Shown here one piece after another: positions 1 to 7,611 of a stretch of 64,000 bases of DNA. The stretch lies in assembly GCA_964583095.1 (NCBI GenBank), contig CAZOVB010000024.1:3394-67393 (forward strand), in the 5' to 3' direction. Position 1 is the stretch's first letter, and the number at the start of each line of letters is the position of its first letter. A program made the translations under genes and the position numbers. Source of the DNA: CAZOVB01 sp964583095. GTDB lineage: Bacteria; Planctomycetota; Phycisphaerae; SM23-33. Below the pieces are notes generated by a model. The model was not told where the DNA came from. It ran no database searches and saw only the letters and a list, made by a program, of their open reading frames with translations.

Positions 1-42
1 CATGTTTGTCGCCGGAGGTCTCAGTTTATTATTTTCTTTCAT
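1..42 (-). CDS. Partial small ORF running off the left edge
   Basis: An ATG at 42 begins a reading frame (MKENNKLRPPATNM) that has no stop before the window edge. It has its own P promoter at 47-73 with the -10 box 4 nt from the ATG, which supports the start. The frame reads through another P-type element (CCGG box near 10-15), so it may end just outside the window as many neighbours do. No function can be inferred. Confidence 0.4.
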   Translation of the reverse strand, partial: MKENNKLRPPATNM

Positions 43-46
43 GTAC

Positions 47-73
47 GATATATTTCTTTTCAATTGTGACCGG
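47..73 (-). promoter_or_regulatory. P promoter, first complete copy of the recurring phage-type promoter
   Basis: Read on the minus strand: CCGGTCACAA, 11 nt, TATATC, then 4 nt to the ATG at 42. The step from CCGG to the -10 box is 21 nt. The same arrangement precedes most genes from here to 35.4 kb, and again at 40.7, 50.0 and 50.2 kb. For leaderless genes with start S the promoter occupies about S+5 to S+31. The spacing does not fit a host -35/17/-10 promoter, so a phage sigma factor is the likely reader. Confidence 0.8.
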
Positions 74-77
74 GGTA

Positions 78-332
78 CTACGCCCATTGCCTCGCTTGCT
101 CTCTCAATCGGTTAGCCGCCGTCCTCAGCCATTGCCGAGCCTGTGCCTTGGCAGCGTCAGCCGTCTCGTGGATCTCGTCCTCGGCGACGAAGCGAGCCGT
201 ACCGTTGTGTGGCTTGACCTCGATCAGTCGCCGCCCGATACCCTTGTCCGTGTTTCCAGTCCGCTCGCCGCTCAGCAGACTCATGCTGGACTCGGGGCTG
301 GGCGTTCCGTGTACCCAAAAGACCGTTTTCAT
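78..332 (-). CDS. Unknown basic protein, 84 aa
   Basis: The start at 332 is fixed by an SD sequence (CGGAG, 9 nt upstream) in a leader that also holds the TTGTAAGAGC block. The P promoter lies near 365-391 in the CCACGGCCAC variant. The protein ends in a long Ala/Arg-rich helix (DAAKAQARQW...). No family is recognised. Confidence 0.75.
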   Translation of the reverse strand: MKTVFWVHGTPSPESSMSLLSGERTGNTDKGIGRRLIEVKPHNGTARFVAEDEIHETADAAKAQARQWLRTAANRLREQARQWA

Positions 333-394
333 TTTTGTGCTCCGTGGGGTTTGCTCTTACAACCGATATATTATTCCGCGATCGTGGCCGTGGG

Positions 395-595
395 TTAGCA
401 AAGTCCGACCCAAGGTCGTGGGCCGCTCAGCATCTCGACCTTGACCATTTTCGGAGTGCCAGGCCAGGTGGATTGACCCCAGTACTCTTCCGCCTTCTTT
501 TGTGTGATGCCGCTCGCGGCGTTTGTCTTAATCACTTCGCCGTCTTCGTAGGTGACTTTCCAAGCGGTCAGGGGTGCGTAGGTGGGTTTGCTCAT
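395..595 (-). CDS. Unknown protein, 66 aa, leaderless
   Basis: Starts MSKPTYAPLTAWKVTYEDGE. The P promoter at 600-626 leaves 4 nt between the -10 box and the ATG, so the message is predicted leaderless. It looks like a small mixed alpha/beta domain. No family is recognised. Confidence 0.8.
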   Translation of the reverse strand: MSKPTYAPLTAWKVTYEDGEVIKTNAASGITQKKAEEYWGQSTWPGTPKMVKVEMLSGPRPWVGLC

Positions 596-630
596 GATTG
601 ATATATTTATTCGTGGTTGTGGCCGTGGGA

Positions 631-798
631 TCAGATGTATTTGCGGATCTCTTTTTTAGCCTTGCGTCGGTTTTTCTTTGGATTGTTCCGCTCGCCCTTC
701 GCGCTCCATGACTTCGCTCGGACATATTGTCCTTCGCGTCGGGCGTCGATGACTTGCTCTGCCGTGAGGTTCCGATTGTTTTGTTTGCTCTTGCTCAT
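631..798 (-). CDS. Unknown basic protein, 55 aa, leaderless
   Basis: Starts MSKSKQNNRNLTAEQVIDAR and ends in a Lys/Arg-rich tail (NPKKNRRKAKKEIRKYI). The leaderless P promoter is at 803-829. The highly basic C-terminus suggests nucleic-acid binding, which is inference only. Confidence 0.75.
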   Translation of the reverse strand: MSKSKQNNRNLTAEQVIDARREGQYVRAKSWSAKGERNNPKKNRRKAKKEIRKYI

Positions 799-848
799 GC
801 TCAATATATTTCTTTACTATCGTCGCCGGGGTATCGAGCGCCGGGCAA

Positions 849-890
849 GGGTAGGGAGGGGGCTGGATTTTTCCAGCCCCCTCCCTACCC
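849..890. terminator. Perfect 19-bp hairpin with TTTT loop
   Basis: GGGTAGGGAGGGGGCTGGA is followed by TTTT and its exact reverse complement. It lies downstream of the 904-1122 gene and just before the next promoter. It is symmetric and lacks a clear U-tract, so it may act as an RNA-stabilising or pausing hairpin rather than a classical intrinsic terminator. Confidence 0.65.
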
Positions 891-903
891 TACTCGATTC
901 ATA

Positions 904-1122
904 TTAGGCGGCTCGGTTCGCCCATCGTTCGGTATTGGCTCGGTTCGCTACTGCCGTCTTTCTGTAGTTGGCTCGGCAAAGCCCCGTCCGCTTGCCTACG
1001 CTGCCGTCGCTCTTGGCTGCGGGCGATCCTACTCGCTGGCGGCTTGCCTTGATTCGCTTGGCTTGCTGATACTCGGCTTCGTCCTCTGCCGTCCATTCTC
1101 GCTTAGGCTTGCTGCTCAACAT
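904..1122 (-). CDS. Unknown basic protein, 72 aa
   Basis: Start MLSSKPKREWTAEDEAEY at 1122, chosen from the SD-bearing leader (CGGAG) after the P promoter at about 1155-1181. A longer in-frame extension would run through the promoter and is rejected. The N-terminal half resembles a charged helix. No family is recognised. Confidence 0.7.
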   Translation of the reverse strand: MLSSKPKREWTAEDEAEYQQAKRIKASRQRVGSPAAKSDGSVGKRTGLCRANYRKTAVANRANTERWANRAA

Positions 1123-1186
1123 GATTGTGCTCCGTGGGGGTTGGTTAGTACAATCAATATATTTCTTTACTATTGTGGCCGTGGGT

Positions 1187-1306
1187 TTACTTCCCTTTCT
1201 TTCTAATTGCTTAGGATGGCTTGTGTGGGCTTTGAGTTTAAGGGGGTATCGTCGGTCGGTCAATTGATTAGGACGCATCGTGGGGCATTGTAGGGGCAAA
1301 GAATAA
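1187..1306. other. Intergenic stretch with no gene seen
   Basis: The region between the promoter of the 904-1122 gene and the hairpin at 1307-1324 holds only short broken frames. I see no conserved motif. Confidence 0.5.
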
Positions 1307-1324
1307 GGCGGCATTGCTGCCGCC
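1307..1324 (-). terminator. Hairpin downstream of the 1352-1948 gene
   Basis: GGCGGCA-TTGC-TGCCGCC, followed on the minus strand by TTATTCTTTG. Probable intrinsic terminator. Confidence 0.6.
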
Positions 1325-1351
1325 CTACTCGTTTTGTTTTGTTGTTTGCCG

Positions 1352-1948
1352 TTAGGCGATACGGTACTCGATACCGTTGATCGTCATACGCTTGACGCTT
1401 GCGAGCGATACGGTATGGAACTCGACGGTTCGCTTGCCGCTCGTTTTCTTCAAGTAAGGGGCGACGGCTTCCTTGCTGACTTCCTCGCCATCGGCGTCGA
1501 TGATGGTCGATTTACTGCTACGAAACTCGCATCGTAGATAGGCTCGGGCGTCATTCTTGAGGATCAGATTGCCCTTGTCATCCTTGCCGAGTACGTCATC
1601 CTTATGCGTCGTAAGCGGCGTCAGTTTGCCGTCGATGATGATGGCTTGCTGCCATGTATTGCCGTTGTTTGCTGCCGCTTCCTTGCCGTCGCTTCGACGT
1701 TGGAGGGATGCGTCATAGTCAAACGTAACCATGACGTTAGTAGTCGATTCCTTGACCAAGCCTTGCCCATAGTAGGGGTTATTTCGCTTGTTCATTTTCT
1801 TATCCATCGGATACTCGGCGTCGATGGATGCGAACTTGCAGCCCTTGAGGGTAACAAGGGTATCAATCAATTCCTTGACCGATACGACTTGGACGTTTGC
1901 GGCGACGTTTGCGGCGAGGTTAGCAAAGGGGTTTGCGAGGGTAGTCAT
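1352..1948 (-). CDS. Conserved phage protein A1, 198 aa (paralogue of 10038-10730)
   Basis: Shares spaced motifs with the 230-aa protein at 10038-10730: D-A-[E/D] then MDKK/MDKR, NPYYGQG/NPYAKRG, VTFDYD/VNFDYG, GKLTPL/GKVTPL with HKDDV/HKNDV, and a C-terminal V-x-R-[M/L]-[T/S]-x-x-G-x-x-Y-R. This is a duplicated phage family. The SD (GGAGCATCATC) sits in a leader with TTGTAAGAGC, and the P promoter is near 1990-2016. The function is not recognised; its size and duplication suggest an important product. Confidence 0.85.
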   Translation of the reverse strand: MTTLANPFANLAANVAANVQVVSVKELIDTLVTLKGCKFASIDAEYPMDKKMNKRNNPYYGQGLVKESTTNVMVTFDYDASLQRRSDGKEAAANNGNTWQQAIIIDGKLTPLTTHKDDVLGKDDKGNLILKNDARAYLRCEFRSSKSTIIDADGEEVSKEAVAPYLKKTSGKRTVEFHTVSLASVKRMTINGIEYRIA

Positions 1949-2017
1949 GATGATGCTCCGTTGGTTGGGGGTTTGCTCTTACAACCGATATATTTCTTTA
2001 CAATTGTGGCCGTGGGT

Positions 2018-2212
2018 TTAGATAAAGATTTGGACGTTTTGCTCGGTCGAATCTACGTCCGTATCAATCTCGAATGAATCAGAATCGACGTTGATATCGA
2101 TTTGTTTTTCTTTGATTCCGCCGTTGTCTCGGTCGCTGAGGGTAATAAAGATAGATTCGGTTTCGCTGATTCCGATTTCGATTCTATCGCCTTCGCGCAT
2201 AATGATTTTCAT
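2018..2212 (-). CDS. Unknown acidic protein, 64 aa
   Basis: MKIIMREGDRIEIGISETES, with alternating Asp/Ile/Val repeats near the C-terminus. It is probably a small beta-rich domain. A leader with TTGTAAGAGC precedes it, with P near 2250-2276. Confidence 0.75.
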   Translation of the reverse strand: MKIIMREGDRIEIGISETESIFITLSDRDNGGIKEKQIDINVDSDSFEIDTDVDSTEQNVQIFI

Positions 2213-2288
2213 GGCTTACTCTCTTTTGGTTGGCTGCTCTTACAATCAATATATTTCTAATTGATTGTGGCCGTGGGTATTAAAACAA

Positions 2289-2321
2289 GTAAGGGAGCGG
2301 CGGAGCAAGCCGCCCCCTTAC
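2289..2321 (-). terminator. Terminator hairpin
   Basis: Imperfect GC-rich stem GTAAGGG...GCGGC pairing with GCCGC...CCCTTAC, downstream of the 2341-2574 gene. Confidence 0.55.
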
Positions 2322-2340
2322 TCGGAGCATTTACTTGTAT

Positions 2341-2574
2341 TTACGCCGCTTGATCGGCGTAGTCGGCGGCTCGCTCGGCTTCGGTATCGAGGACAAAGGC
2401 TTCGAGGGCTTCGCGTTTGTCGCCCTTGTGTTGCATGGCGTTGACCATGAAGTTGATATCGTTGAGGATGATTTGATCGTCGGGCGTTCCGTTGCCGCTT
2501 TCGATCTTCGCTTCGAGTTTGCTAATGGCTTGGGCGTCGAGTCCGAGGGTTTCGAGTGCTGCGTTGCGAGTCAT
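2341..2574 (-). CDS. Unknown helical acidic protein, 77 aa
   Basis: MTRNAALETLGLDAQAISKL continues as predicted helices with a C-terminal AERAADYADQAA. The leader has GAAAGAG as a weak SD and the conserved TTGTAAGAGC block. No family is recognised. Confidence 0.75.
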   Translation of the reverse strand: MTRNAALETLGLDAQAISKLEAKIESGNGTPDDQIILNDINFMVNAMQHKGDKREALEAFVLDTEAERAADYADQAA

Positions 2575-2649
2575 TTGATTGCTCTCTTTCGGTTAGGTGG
2601 TTGATTGCTCTTACAACCGATATATTTCTTTCTTATTGTCGCCGGGGGT

Positions 2650-3006
2650 TTAGATGCTCAATGCTCGATACTGCTCGGTCGTTTCAAAGCGATCGTGGAA
2701 AGGTACAGCCCCATAGAATTGAGCCTTACCGATGCGTCGGACGGCTTCCCCAAAGCGGCTATCGGACGTATTGACAAAGGTTCCGCCCATCATAGGACCG
2801 ACGCAACCTTGCGGACGCTCATCGGCGGGGACGATGATCGCGTTGCCCATCGAGTTCGTTGCGATCTTGACAGCGGGGGCGTCATCGGTCGGATCAAAAG
2901 GACCGTCTGCGTTGATGATGGTGACGACTTCGTGGTTGTCGCTGATTCCGCCGTTGGCGCATTTGCCGAGGGAGGTAGGTCGGTAGATGTATGCTCTCAG
3001 TCCCAT
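2650..3006 (-). CDS. Unknown protein, 118 aa
   Basis: MGLRAYIYRPTSLGKCANGG. The SD is CGGAGCAAAC. The composition is that of a folded soluble protein with several Gly turns. P lies near 3041-3067. No family is recognised. Confidence 0.75.
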   Translation of the reverse strand: MGLRAYIYRPTSLGKCANGGISDNHEVVTIINADGPFDPTDDAPAVKIATNSMGNAIIVPADERPQGCVGPMMGGTFVNTSDSRFGEAVRRIGKAQFYGAVPFHDRFETTEQYRALSI

Positions 3007-3046
3007 GTTGTTTGCTCCGTTGGGTTGGTTGGTACAGACGATATAT

Positions 3047-3118
3047 TTATTCGTCGTTGTCGCCGGGGTTTTCCGTCGTCATGAATTCGATGAAGTCGTT
3101 GTGATCTTTTTCTTCCAA
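3047..3118 (-). CDS. Candidate 23-codon ORF with TTG start, overlapping the next promoter
   Basis: Between two P promoters the only open frame starts with TTG at 3118 (SD AAAGGA) and encodes EEKDHNDFIEFMTTENPGDN. Its last codons lie inside the P promoter of the 2650-3006 gene. It has its own upstream P copy near 3155-3182. The dedicated promoter is the main reason to report it; the non-ATG start makes it uncertain. Confidence 0.4.
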   Translation of the reverse strand: MEEKDHNDFIEFMTTENPGDNDE

Positions 3119-3186
3119 TTTCTTTTCCTTTGTTGGGGGTAATGATTTACAAACGATGTATTTCTTTTCAATTATCGCCGGGGGTA

Positions 3187-3402
3187 TTAAAAGTCGGCTT
3201 CATGAATTGCGCTAACGGCTTCCTCTGCATACATTCGCAGATTTTCGGCTTGCTCGGCGGGTCCGTCGTAAGACTCGACGCCGGGCTTGCTCTCATAGCC
3301 GGGGAGGTCTTGCGCCATCGCTCCGGCTTCGCTGGCGATATGGGATAGAATGTCAGCAGCTGTTCTGCCTTCGAGGAGTTGTTTTTTGATCCAATCTTTC
3401 AT
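3187..3402 (-). CDS. Unknown protein, 71 aa
   Basis: MKDWIKKQLLEGRTAADILS, predicted helical and mildly acidic. The leader carries SD CGGAGCATC. No family is recognised. Confidence 0.75.
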   Translation of the reverse strand: MKDWIKKQLLEGRTAADILSHIASEAGAMAQDLPGYESKPGVESYDGPAEQAENLRMYAEEAVSAIHEADF

Positions 3403-3469
3403 AGCGATGCTCCGTGGGGTTGCTTGGTTAGTACAACCGATATATTTCTTTTCAATTGTGACCGGGGGA

Positions 3470-3793
3470 TCAGTCTTCAGGGTCAGGCTCGAACAGGATC
3501 ATTTCCTGCTCGGTCAGGGGTCGCCCCAGTCGGTTTTCTTCGGCGATGATCGGGCGGAGTCGTTCGATTTCTGCGGTCAGCAGGTCGATGGCTCGTCGTT
3601 TCTGCTTCTTAGTCGCCTTGACGCGTTCGCCGGTCAGGGCAAAGATTGCGGCTTTGGTCGGACAGATACGGGAGCTCATCTTGAGTCCGGTATTCAGTTC
3701 GAGTTCGATTGCCTTGCGGCTGGTCAGCAGTTGGGTCATTCGGACGCCTTGTCCGGTTGCTACGGTTCCGCCTTGGGTTTGTTCGATGGGCAT
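3470..3793 (-). CDS. Unknown protein, 107 aa
   Basis: The N-terminus is MPIEQTQGGTVATGQG; the middle is basic (KATKKQKRR) and the C-terminal part is an acidic helix. The leader has GAAAGAGAG. P (TCACAA variant) is near 3835-3861. No family is recognised. Confidence 0.7.
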   Translation of the reverse strand: MPIEQTQGGTVATGQGVRMTQLLTSRKAIELELNTGLKMSSRICPTKAAIFALTGERVKATKKQKRRAIDLLTAEIERLRPIIAEENRLGRPLTEQEMILFEPDPED

Positions 3794-3864
3794 GGTTTGC
3801 TCTCTTTCGGTTGGGTATATGACTTCTTACAGTCAATATATTTCTTCGCGGTTGTGACCGGGGT

Positions 3865-4062
3865 TTAGACTCGGATACCGATATCCAACTTGGGGAAGTG
3901 TTGGAGGATCTCGGTGCGTGCCGCTTCCATGTGTTTCTCAAGAATGTTCTCGATAGTCTCGCAGGACTCATCGAACAATTCCTCTTCCTTGTCGGGGTCG
4001 GGGAAGCTGTTGTGTTGATCGCTGATCAAGACTTTGCCGGTAATGATTTGGTTTACGCTCAT
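3865..4062 (-). CDS. Unknown protein, 65 aa, leaderless
   Basis: MSVNQIITGKVLISDQHNSF followed by an acidic helix. The ATG at 4062 is 4 nt from the -10 box (P at 4067-4093). An upstream in-frame TTG lies inside the promoter and is rejected. Confidence 0.75.
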   Translation of the reverse strand: MSVNQIITGKVLISDQHNSFPDPDKEEELFDESCETIENILEKHMEAARTEILQHFPKLDIGIRV

Positions 4063-4080
4063 GGTCAATATATTTCTTTA

Positions 4081-4293
4081 CTATTGTGACCGGGGGACGG
4101 CAGGGTGGTTGTACGGTCCTGCGATGCGTTCGAGCAGTTCGGTCAGGTCTCGCCGATCCTTTGCTCGTTTGCATCGGGGGTGGATGGTGAAGAGGTTTGT
4201 GTAGTCGGACGGCTTACCGCCGAACTTTGCAGCGCGTTCCGCTGCGGAGGGTCGGAGGACGATAGGTTTTCCGCATTCGGTGCAGTTTTTCAT
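4081..4293 (-). CDS. Small zinc-binding-like protein, 70 aa, leaderless
   Basis: Starts MKNCTECGKPIVLRPSAAER with a CxxC pair and a later H-P-R-C, giving a possible Cys3His zinc site. The last codons (PRSQ-stop) are spelled by the CCCCGGTCACAATAG of the next P promoter, so coding and promoter overlap. The leaderless P is at 4298-4324. Confidence 0.75.
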   Translation of the reverse strand: MKNCTECGKPIVLRPSAAERAAKFGGKPSDYTNLFTIHPRCKRAKDRRDLTELLERIAGPYNHPAVPRSQ

Positions 4294-4522
4294 ACTCAAT
4301 ATATTTCTTATTGGTTGTGGCCGGATGTATACAAAAAAAGGTGAGCAGGGACAGCCAACCAAAACTGTCCCCGCTCGAACCTTTAGTGGTGAGCAACCGT
4401 ATCGAGGGTAACCAGTCCTCGCGGTTGCTCGGAGTGTCGCCGATGCCGTCAGACGTTGCGTCGAGGGCTTCGAGGCGACAGGGGTCGTAAGGGAGAGCAG
4501 CCCTTACGATGTCGTATGTCAT
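4214..4522 (-). CDS. Doubtful frame, 102 aa at most; possibly frameshifted
   Basis: The ATG at 4522 follows a P-like promoter (CCGGCGACAA with an ATATTG -10). The frame runs through a strong hairpin (4343-4376), the next promoter and into the 4081-4293 gene, which is unlike all neighbours. A +2 shift before 4390 would give a stop (TAA) just ahead of the hairpin. The true product is therefore probably 40-45 aa, starting MTYDIVRAALPYDP. Confidence 0.4.
   Translation of the reverse strand: MTYDIVRAALPYDPCRLEALDATSDGIGDTPSNREDWLPSIRLLTTKGSSGDSFGWLSLLTFFCIHPATTNKKYIEYEKLHRMRKTYRPPTLRSGTRCKVRR
4343..4376 (-). terminator. Terminator hairpin
   Basis: GAGCGGGGACAG, a 10-nt loop, then CTGTCCCTGCTC, followed on the minus strand by ACCTTTTTTTG. 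Intrinsic terminator for the gene starting at 4522. Confidence 0.75.
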
Positions 4523-4555
4523 TCAATATCTTACTTTGCTTTTGTCGCCGGATGA

Positions 4556-4867
4556 TTAGGCGATGCGAACGATTCCGCCGCCCATCGTGTCGCCGCTCTT
4601 AGGCTGTGCGCCGGTGATCTCGTTGATGATGTCCTCGCCGACCTTGATGTGGATCGGGTTGAACATGTCATTGAGCATCATAAAGCCTTGATGACCGCCC
4701 TTGCCGGTGGACAAACGTCCTTCGCCGGTTTCGGTGTCGATCTGTGCGATCCGCTTATCGGATTGGATCAGGATCTTGCTGCCTTCGTCGCGGCTCTTAG
4801 GGTAGACGATGAAGTCTTGTGCTTTGCGCATGTTGCCGAGTTTAAGGCTGATTCTGCGAACGTTCAT
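4556..4867 (-). CDS. Unknown protein, 103 aa
   Basis: MNVRRISLKLGNMRKAQDFI looks like a single folded domain with many beta-strand segments (ILIQSDKRIAQIDTETGEGR). An SD-like CGGAG is upstream and P is near 4908-4934. No family is recognised. Confidence 0.75.
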   Translation of the reverse strand: MNVRRISLKLGNMRKAQDFIVYPKSRDEGSKILIQSDKRIAQIDTETGEGRLSTGKGGHQGFMMLNDMFNPIHIKVGEDIINEITGAQPKSGDTMGGGIVRIA

Positions 4868-4937
4868 TTGAAATACTCCGTTGAGGGGTTGTGGTTCCTT
4901 ACAACAGATATATTTCTTTTCTATTGTCGCCGGGGGA

Positions 4938-5192
4938 TCAGCGTGGGTCTTCGTCGTACATCATCCGCAACTTATTCTCAAGTCCGCGGGTGAGTGCGAC
5001 CATTCGCTTATTAGCGGGATCTATTCCCCTATCGAGGGCTTCAAGCAATAACTCAGCGGTATCGTGATCAAGTCGCAGGATAATGCGAGTGTCGATCTCG
5101 AATGGGGATTGAACTGGACGGGGTGGGCGATCCTCGCGAGGCGTATATTGCTGCGCGGGCGCGGGCGCTTCGGTGGTGGCATCTTTTGGCAT
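4938..5192 (-). CDS. Unknown protein, 84 aa
   Basis: A Pro/Ala-rich N-terminus (MPKDATTEAPAPAQQYTPRE) leads into a helical C-terminal half. No canonical P promoter is seen, only a degenerate CCGGCCA...TGATAT element right before the ATG. It may be read from the 5225-5470 unit. Confidence 0.65.
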   Translation of the reverse strand: MPKDATTEAPAPAQQYTPREDRPPRPVQSPFEIDTRIILRLDHDTAELLLEALDRGIDPANKRMVALTRGLENKLRMMYDEDPR

Positions 5193-5224
5193 ATCAGTGA
5201 TCGGTGAAAGAGGATGGCCGGTGA

Positions 5225-5470
5225 TTATTTGCGTCGGGCTTGATTCCGGTACCAGCGACGAGAACGAGGTACATCGGGCTTATTGATAATGTCGGGCTTT
5301 TCGAGCTTCTCGATGCCGAGGCGCTGAAGTTTCTTCAAGTCAACGTCGGCCTTCTTGATGTCGAGGGCATCGTTGGGGAAGACGGGCTGGTCTTCGAGCG
5401 GACATGCCAGTGCGGCAGTTGGCGCGAGGACAGCGACGAGGATGGCGAGGGCGGAGAGTTTTCTGTGCAT
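5225..5470 (-). CDS. Secreted or periplasmic small protein with signal peptide, 81 aa
   Basis: MHRKLSALAILVAVLAPTAA then LACPLED: a positively charged start, a hydrophobic stretch and an A-x-A/C region give a type I or lipoprotein-like signal. The mature part is charged and ends RSRRWYRNQARRK. SD AAGGAA and a P element (CCGGCCACAA) lie upstream. The target is unknown. Confidence 0.75.
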   Translation of the reverse strand: MHRKLSALAILVAVLAPTAALACPLEDQPVFPNDALDIKKADVDLKKLQRLGIEKLEKPDIINKPDVPRSRRWYRNQARRK

Positions 5471-5528
5471 GTGGTATTCCTTGTCCAAGTATCTATAGAG
5501 TATATCAGTTGATGATTGTGGCCGGAGA

Positions 5529-5735
5529 TTAGTCGGGGTCGATTTGTTCGCCCATCTCTTCGAGTTGTCGTCTTCCGCTGCCTCCATCTGCTGACCATCC
5601 GCAGAAGCACCGGACGAGTCCGTTATGCCCGTTGCAGTTGTCATCGTCGCAGATTCGGACGCCGCAGGTTCTGCTGAGGGTCGTTGAAGATCCGCAGCGT
5701 TCACATTTTTCGTCTTTATGTCGGTCTTGGCTCAT
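5529..5735 (-). CDS. Small cysteine-rich zinc-ribbon-like protein, 68 aa, leaderless
   Basis: MSQDRHKDEKCERCGSS has a CxxC, followed by C-G-V-R-I-C and C-F-C-G, which could bind zinc. The -10 box TAAATA is 4 nt from the ATG. A nucleic-acid or protein adaptor is possible; no family is assigned. Confidence 0.75.
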   Translation of the reverse strand: MSQDRHKDEKCERCGSSTTLSRTCGVRICDDDNCNGHNGLVRCFCGWSADGGSGRRQLEEMGEQIDPD

Positions 5736-5770
5736 ACTCTATTTATTTCTTCGCGGATATCGCCGGAGGT

Positions 5771-6226
5771 TTATTTCCTTGGGTCGGGCAGGTTGTCCCA
5801 GTCATAGTCGGGCCAGTATTCTTCGATGGGTACAGGTTCCGTGCCGCCCCATACGGTGACAGGGATATTCCGAGCCTTGAGATATCCAACCATTCGCTTG
5901 ACGGTGGGATGGTCAGGGGTCAGTTTTGCGTCGTGTTCCGTCAGGGGGAATTGTGTAGTACAGGTTACATCGTCGTAGTTGTCGCCCGCTCCATTGTCTC
6001 GGGCAGCCCAGGCTCCGCCGTTGTTCATGTGTCCGCTGATATGGTTGCTCGCGACGGCAAACGACAAGCCTTCGTAAAAAGCTCCCGGTTCATGGTTTCC
6101 GTACAGGCAGCCAATGGGATACTTGACGACGTTGGCTGTTCGTTCTTCGCATTTTTCAGCGCGTTCGAGTGTACTATGCTGTCGTCCGCAGTCGTTACAT
6201 CGCCAGTAGTGGATTTCTTTGGGCAT
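5771..6226 (-). CDS. Unknown protein with N-terminal zinc-finger-like motif, 151 aa, leaderless
   Basis: Starts MPKEIHYWRCNDCGRQHSTL, with CxxC at residues 10-13 and a later Cys near 28. The remainder is a soluble domain rich in aromatic and acidic residues ending EYWPDYDWDNLPDPRK. P (-10 TAAATC) is at 6231-6257. Confidence 0.75.
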   Translation of the reverse strand: MPKEIHYWRCNDCGRQHSTLERAEKCEERTANVVKYPIGCLYGNHEPGAFYEGLSFAVASNHISGHMNNGGAWAARDNGAGDNYDDVTCTTQFPLTEHDAKLTPDHPTVKRMVGYLKARNIPVTVWGGTEPVPIEEYWPDYDWDNLPDPRK

Positions 6227-6261
6227 GATTGATTTATTATTCCGTGATTATCGCCGGAGGT

Positions 6262-6603
6262 TTATTTCTCATAGATTCGCTTGTATTCAGCCAGGCCAGC
6301 GCCCTGTGCGTTGAGACGTTCTTGCTTGATGCTGGTCGGCCATCGGGTGATCGTACCGTCAGGCTCGATCCTGATGCCCCCTACTCGCTTGCAGTGTCCG
6401 ACTCCATCACCATCGGGCAGACTGGTGAATTTCATGACGGTACAGGTGATTGCTCCGTCGTGTTGTTCTTTACCGATGTCATAGAAGTAGCGATTGCCTT
6501 TGCGTTCCCAGGTGTTAGTCTGGTTGATCTTGTCGCCTTCTTTGAGTTCTTTCATCATGGCATCCATGACGAGTTTCGCTTTTGTGGTACAGGAATATCC
6601 CAT
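6262..6603 (-). CDS. Unknown protein, 113 aa
   Basis: The start MGYSCTTKAKLVMDAMMKEL is fixed by SD CGGAGCAAACCA. The protein has beta-rich segments and a basic C-terminus. The P promoter (TCACAA type) is near 6640-6666 and the leader has a TTGTAAGATC block. Confidence 0.75.
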   Translation of the reverse strand: MGYSCTTKAKLVMDAMMKELKEGDKINQTNTWERKGNRYFYDIGKEQHDGAITCTVMKFTSLPDGDGVGHCKRVGGIRIEPDGTITRWPTSIKQERLNAQGAGLAEYKRIYEK

Positions 6604-6668
6604 TGGTTTGCTCCGTTGAGTGGTTGATCTTACAACCAATATATTTCTTCGCGGTTGTGACCGGGGGA

Positions 6669-6935
6669 TCAGTCGAACCACATGGTGGTGGGGTCATGAT
6701 GCCCAGCATAGCAATCGACTTCGCGAGGTTCAAACGTATCCAACGCTTGCTCTCCGAAAACTTGTCTCAAAGTTGCTTCGCTTGAGTTTTTGATCATTGA
6801 GTCGATCTTTTCCTGCACTTCTTCCTTGCTATCGCAGGTAAAGCGTCCTTGCATCGGGTTGCTCAGTTGTCGGTTGTGGCTTCGGTTGAGGTGGGTCATT
6901 ACCCATCGCTTGACATGTTTTGGTTTATCGCTCAT
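6669..6935 (-). CDS. Unknown protein, 88 aa, leaderless
   Basis: MSDKPKHVKRWVMTHLNRSH: a basic N-terminus, then a helical middle. The -10 box is 4 nt from the ATG. No family is recognised. Confidence 0.75.
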   Translation of the reverse strand: MSDKPKHVKRWVMTHLNRSHNRQLSNPMQGRFTCDSKEEVQEKIDSMIKNSSEATLRQVFGEQALDTFEPREVDCYAGHHDPTTMWFD

Positions 6936-6968
6936 GGTCAATATATTTCTTGTGGTTTGTCGCCGGGG

Positions 6969-7289
6969 TTAGTATTTCTTGCCATTGACGGTGCGGGTCT
7001 CGGCTTTCGTCCATTCGCCAAAGGCTTCGCGGTCGATTTTACGCAAGGCGGTAAGGATATGCGTATCGTTGATATAAGGATACAATTCTTTGCATATCCA
7101 AGTACAGGCGGGGACGCCATCAAACTTTGCAGCGTTCATCCAGTCATACAGCCATCGTCCGTAGGTCATGCCTTGGTCGATGTACTGTTGACGGCATTCG
7201 GCGAGTGTGCCGCTTGTCCATGCCCCATTAGCGGGGACGGCGAGCATCGCATTTTTGAGCGTTTCATAATGGTTGGTTTTGATCTTCAT
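6969..7289 (-). CDS. Unknown protein, 106 aa, leaderless
   Basis: MKIKTNHYETLKNAMLAVPA, with Trp/Tyr-rich segments (GRWLYDWMNAAKFDGVPACTW), looks like a compact helical domain. P is at 7294-7320. Confidence 0.75.
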   Translation of the reverse strand: MKIKTNHYETLKNAMLAVPANGAWTSGTLAECRQQYIDQGMTYGRWLYDWMNAAKFDGVPACTWICKELYPYINDTHILTALRKIDREAFGEWTKAETRTVNGKKY

Positions 7290-7323
7290 GCTCAATATAT
7301 TTCTACGCGATTATCGCCGGGGG

Positions 7324-7575
7324 TTACGCGATCTTTTCGATGATATCATTATCGGTTTCGAGCGTCGGCAGGATCAGTCCGCTGATTTCCCAGCATTCTT
7401 TAACGCCATCGTCATACTCTCCCCATGCCCGGTGCCAGCCGCTGGGATCTCGGCGTTCAGCGATATGGAAAACTTCAACAACATCGCCGCCGCGTGTGCG
7501 GTACTTACCAGGAGCGTCGATGATTCGAGGCAGGGGGATGAACTTGGTTACGATATGGTAGGCGGTTTTGGTCAT
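7324..7575 (-). CDS. Unknown protein, 83 aa, leaderless
   Basis: MTKTAYHIVTKFIPLPRIID, a probable small beta-barrel-like domain (RTRGGDVVEVFHIAER). The leaderless P promoter is at 7580-7606. Confidence 0.75.
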   Translation of the reverse strand: MTKTAYHIVTKFIPLPRIIDAPGKYRTRGGDVVEVFHIAERRDPSGWHRAWGEYDDGVKECWEISGLILPTLETDNDIIEKIA

Positions 7576-7611
7576 ACTCAATATATTTCTTTACTATTGT
7601 GACCGGAGGGC

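Noticed and set aside
849..890. Replication origin at the perfect 19-bp hairpin
   Set aside because: It is positioned like the other gene-end hairpins and has no iterons or AT-rich stretch.
1278..1314. N-terminal extension of the 904-1122 gene to 1314
   Set aside because: It would read through the P promoter and SD leader; the same reasoning was used to shorten about 30 other frames.
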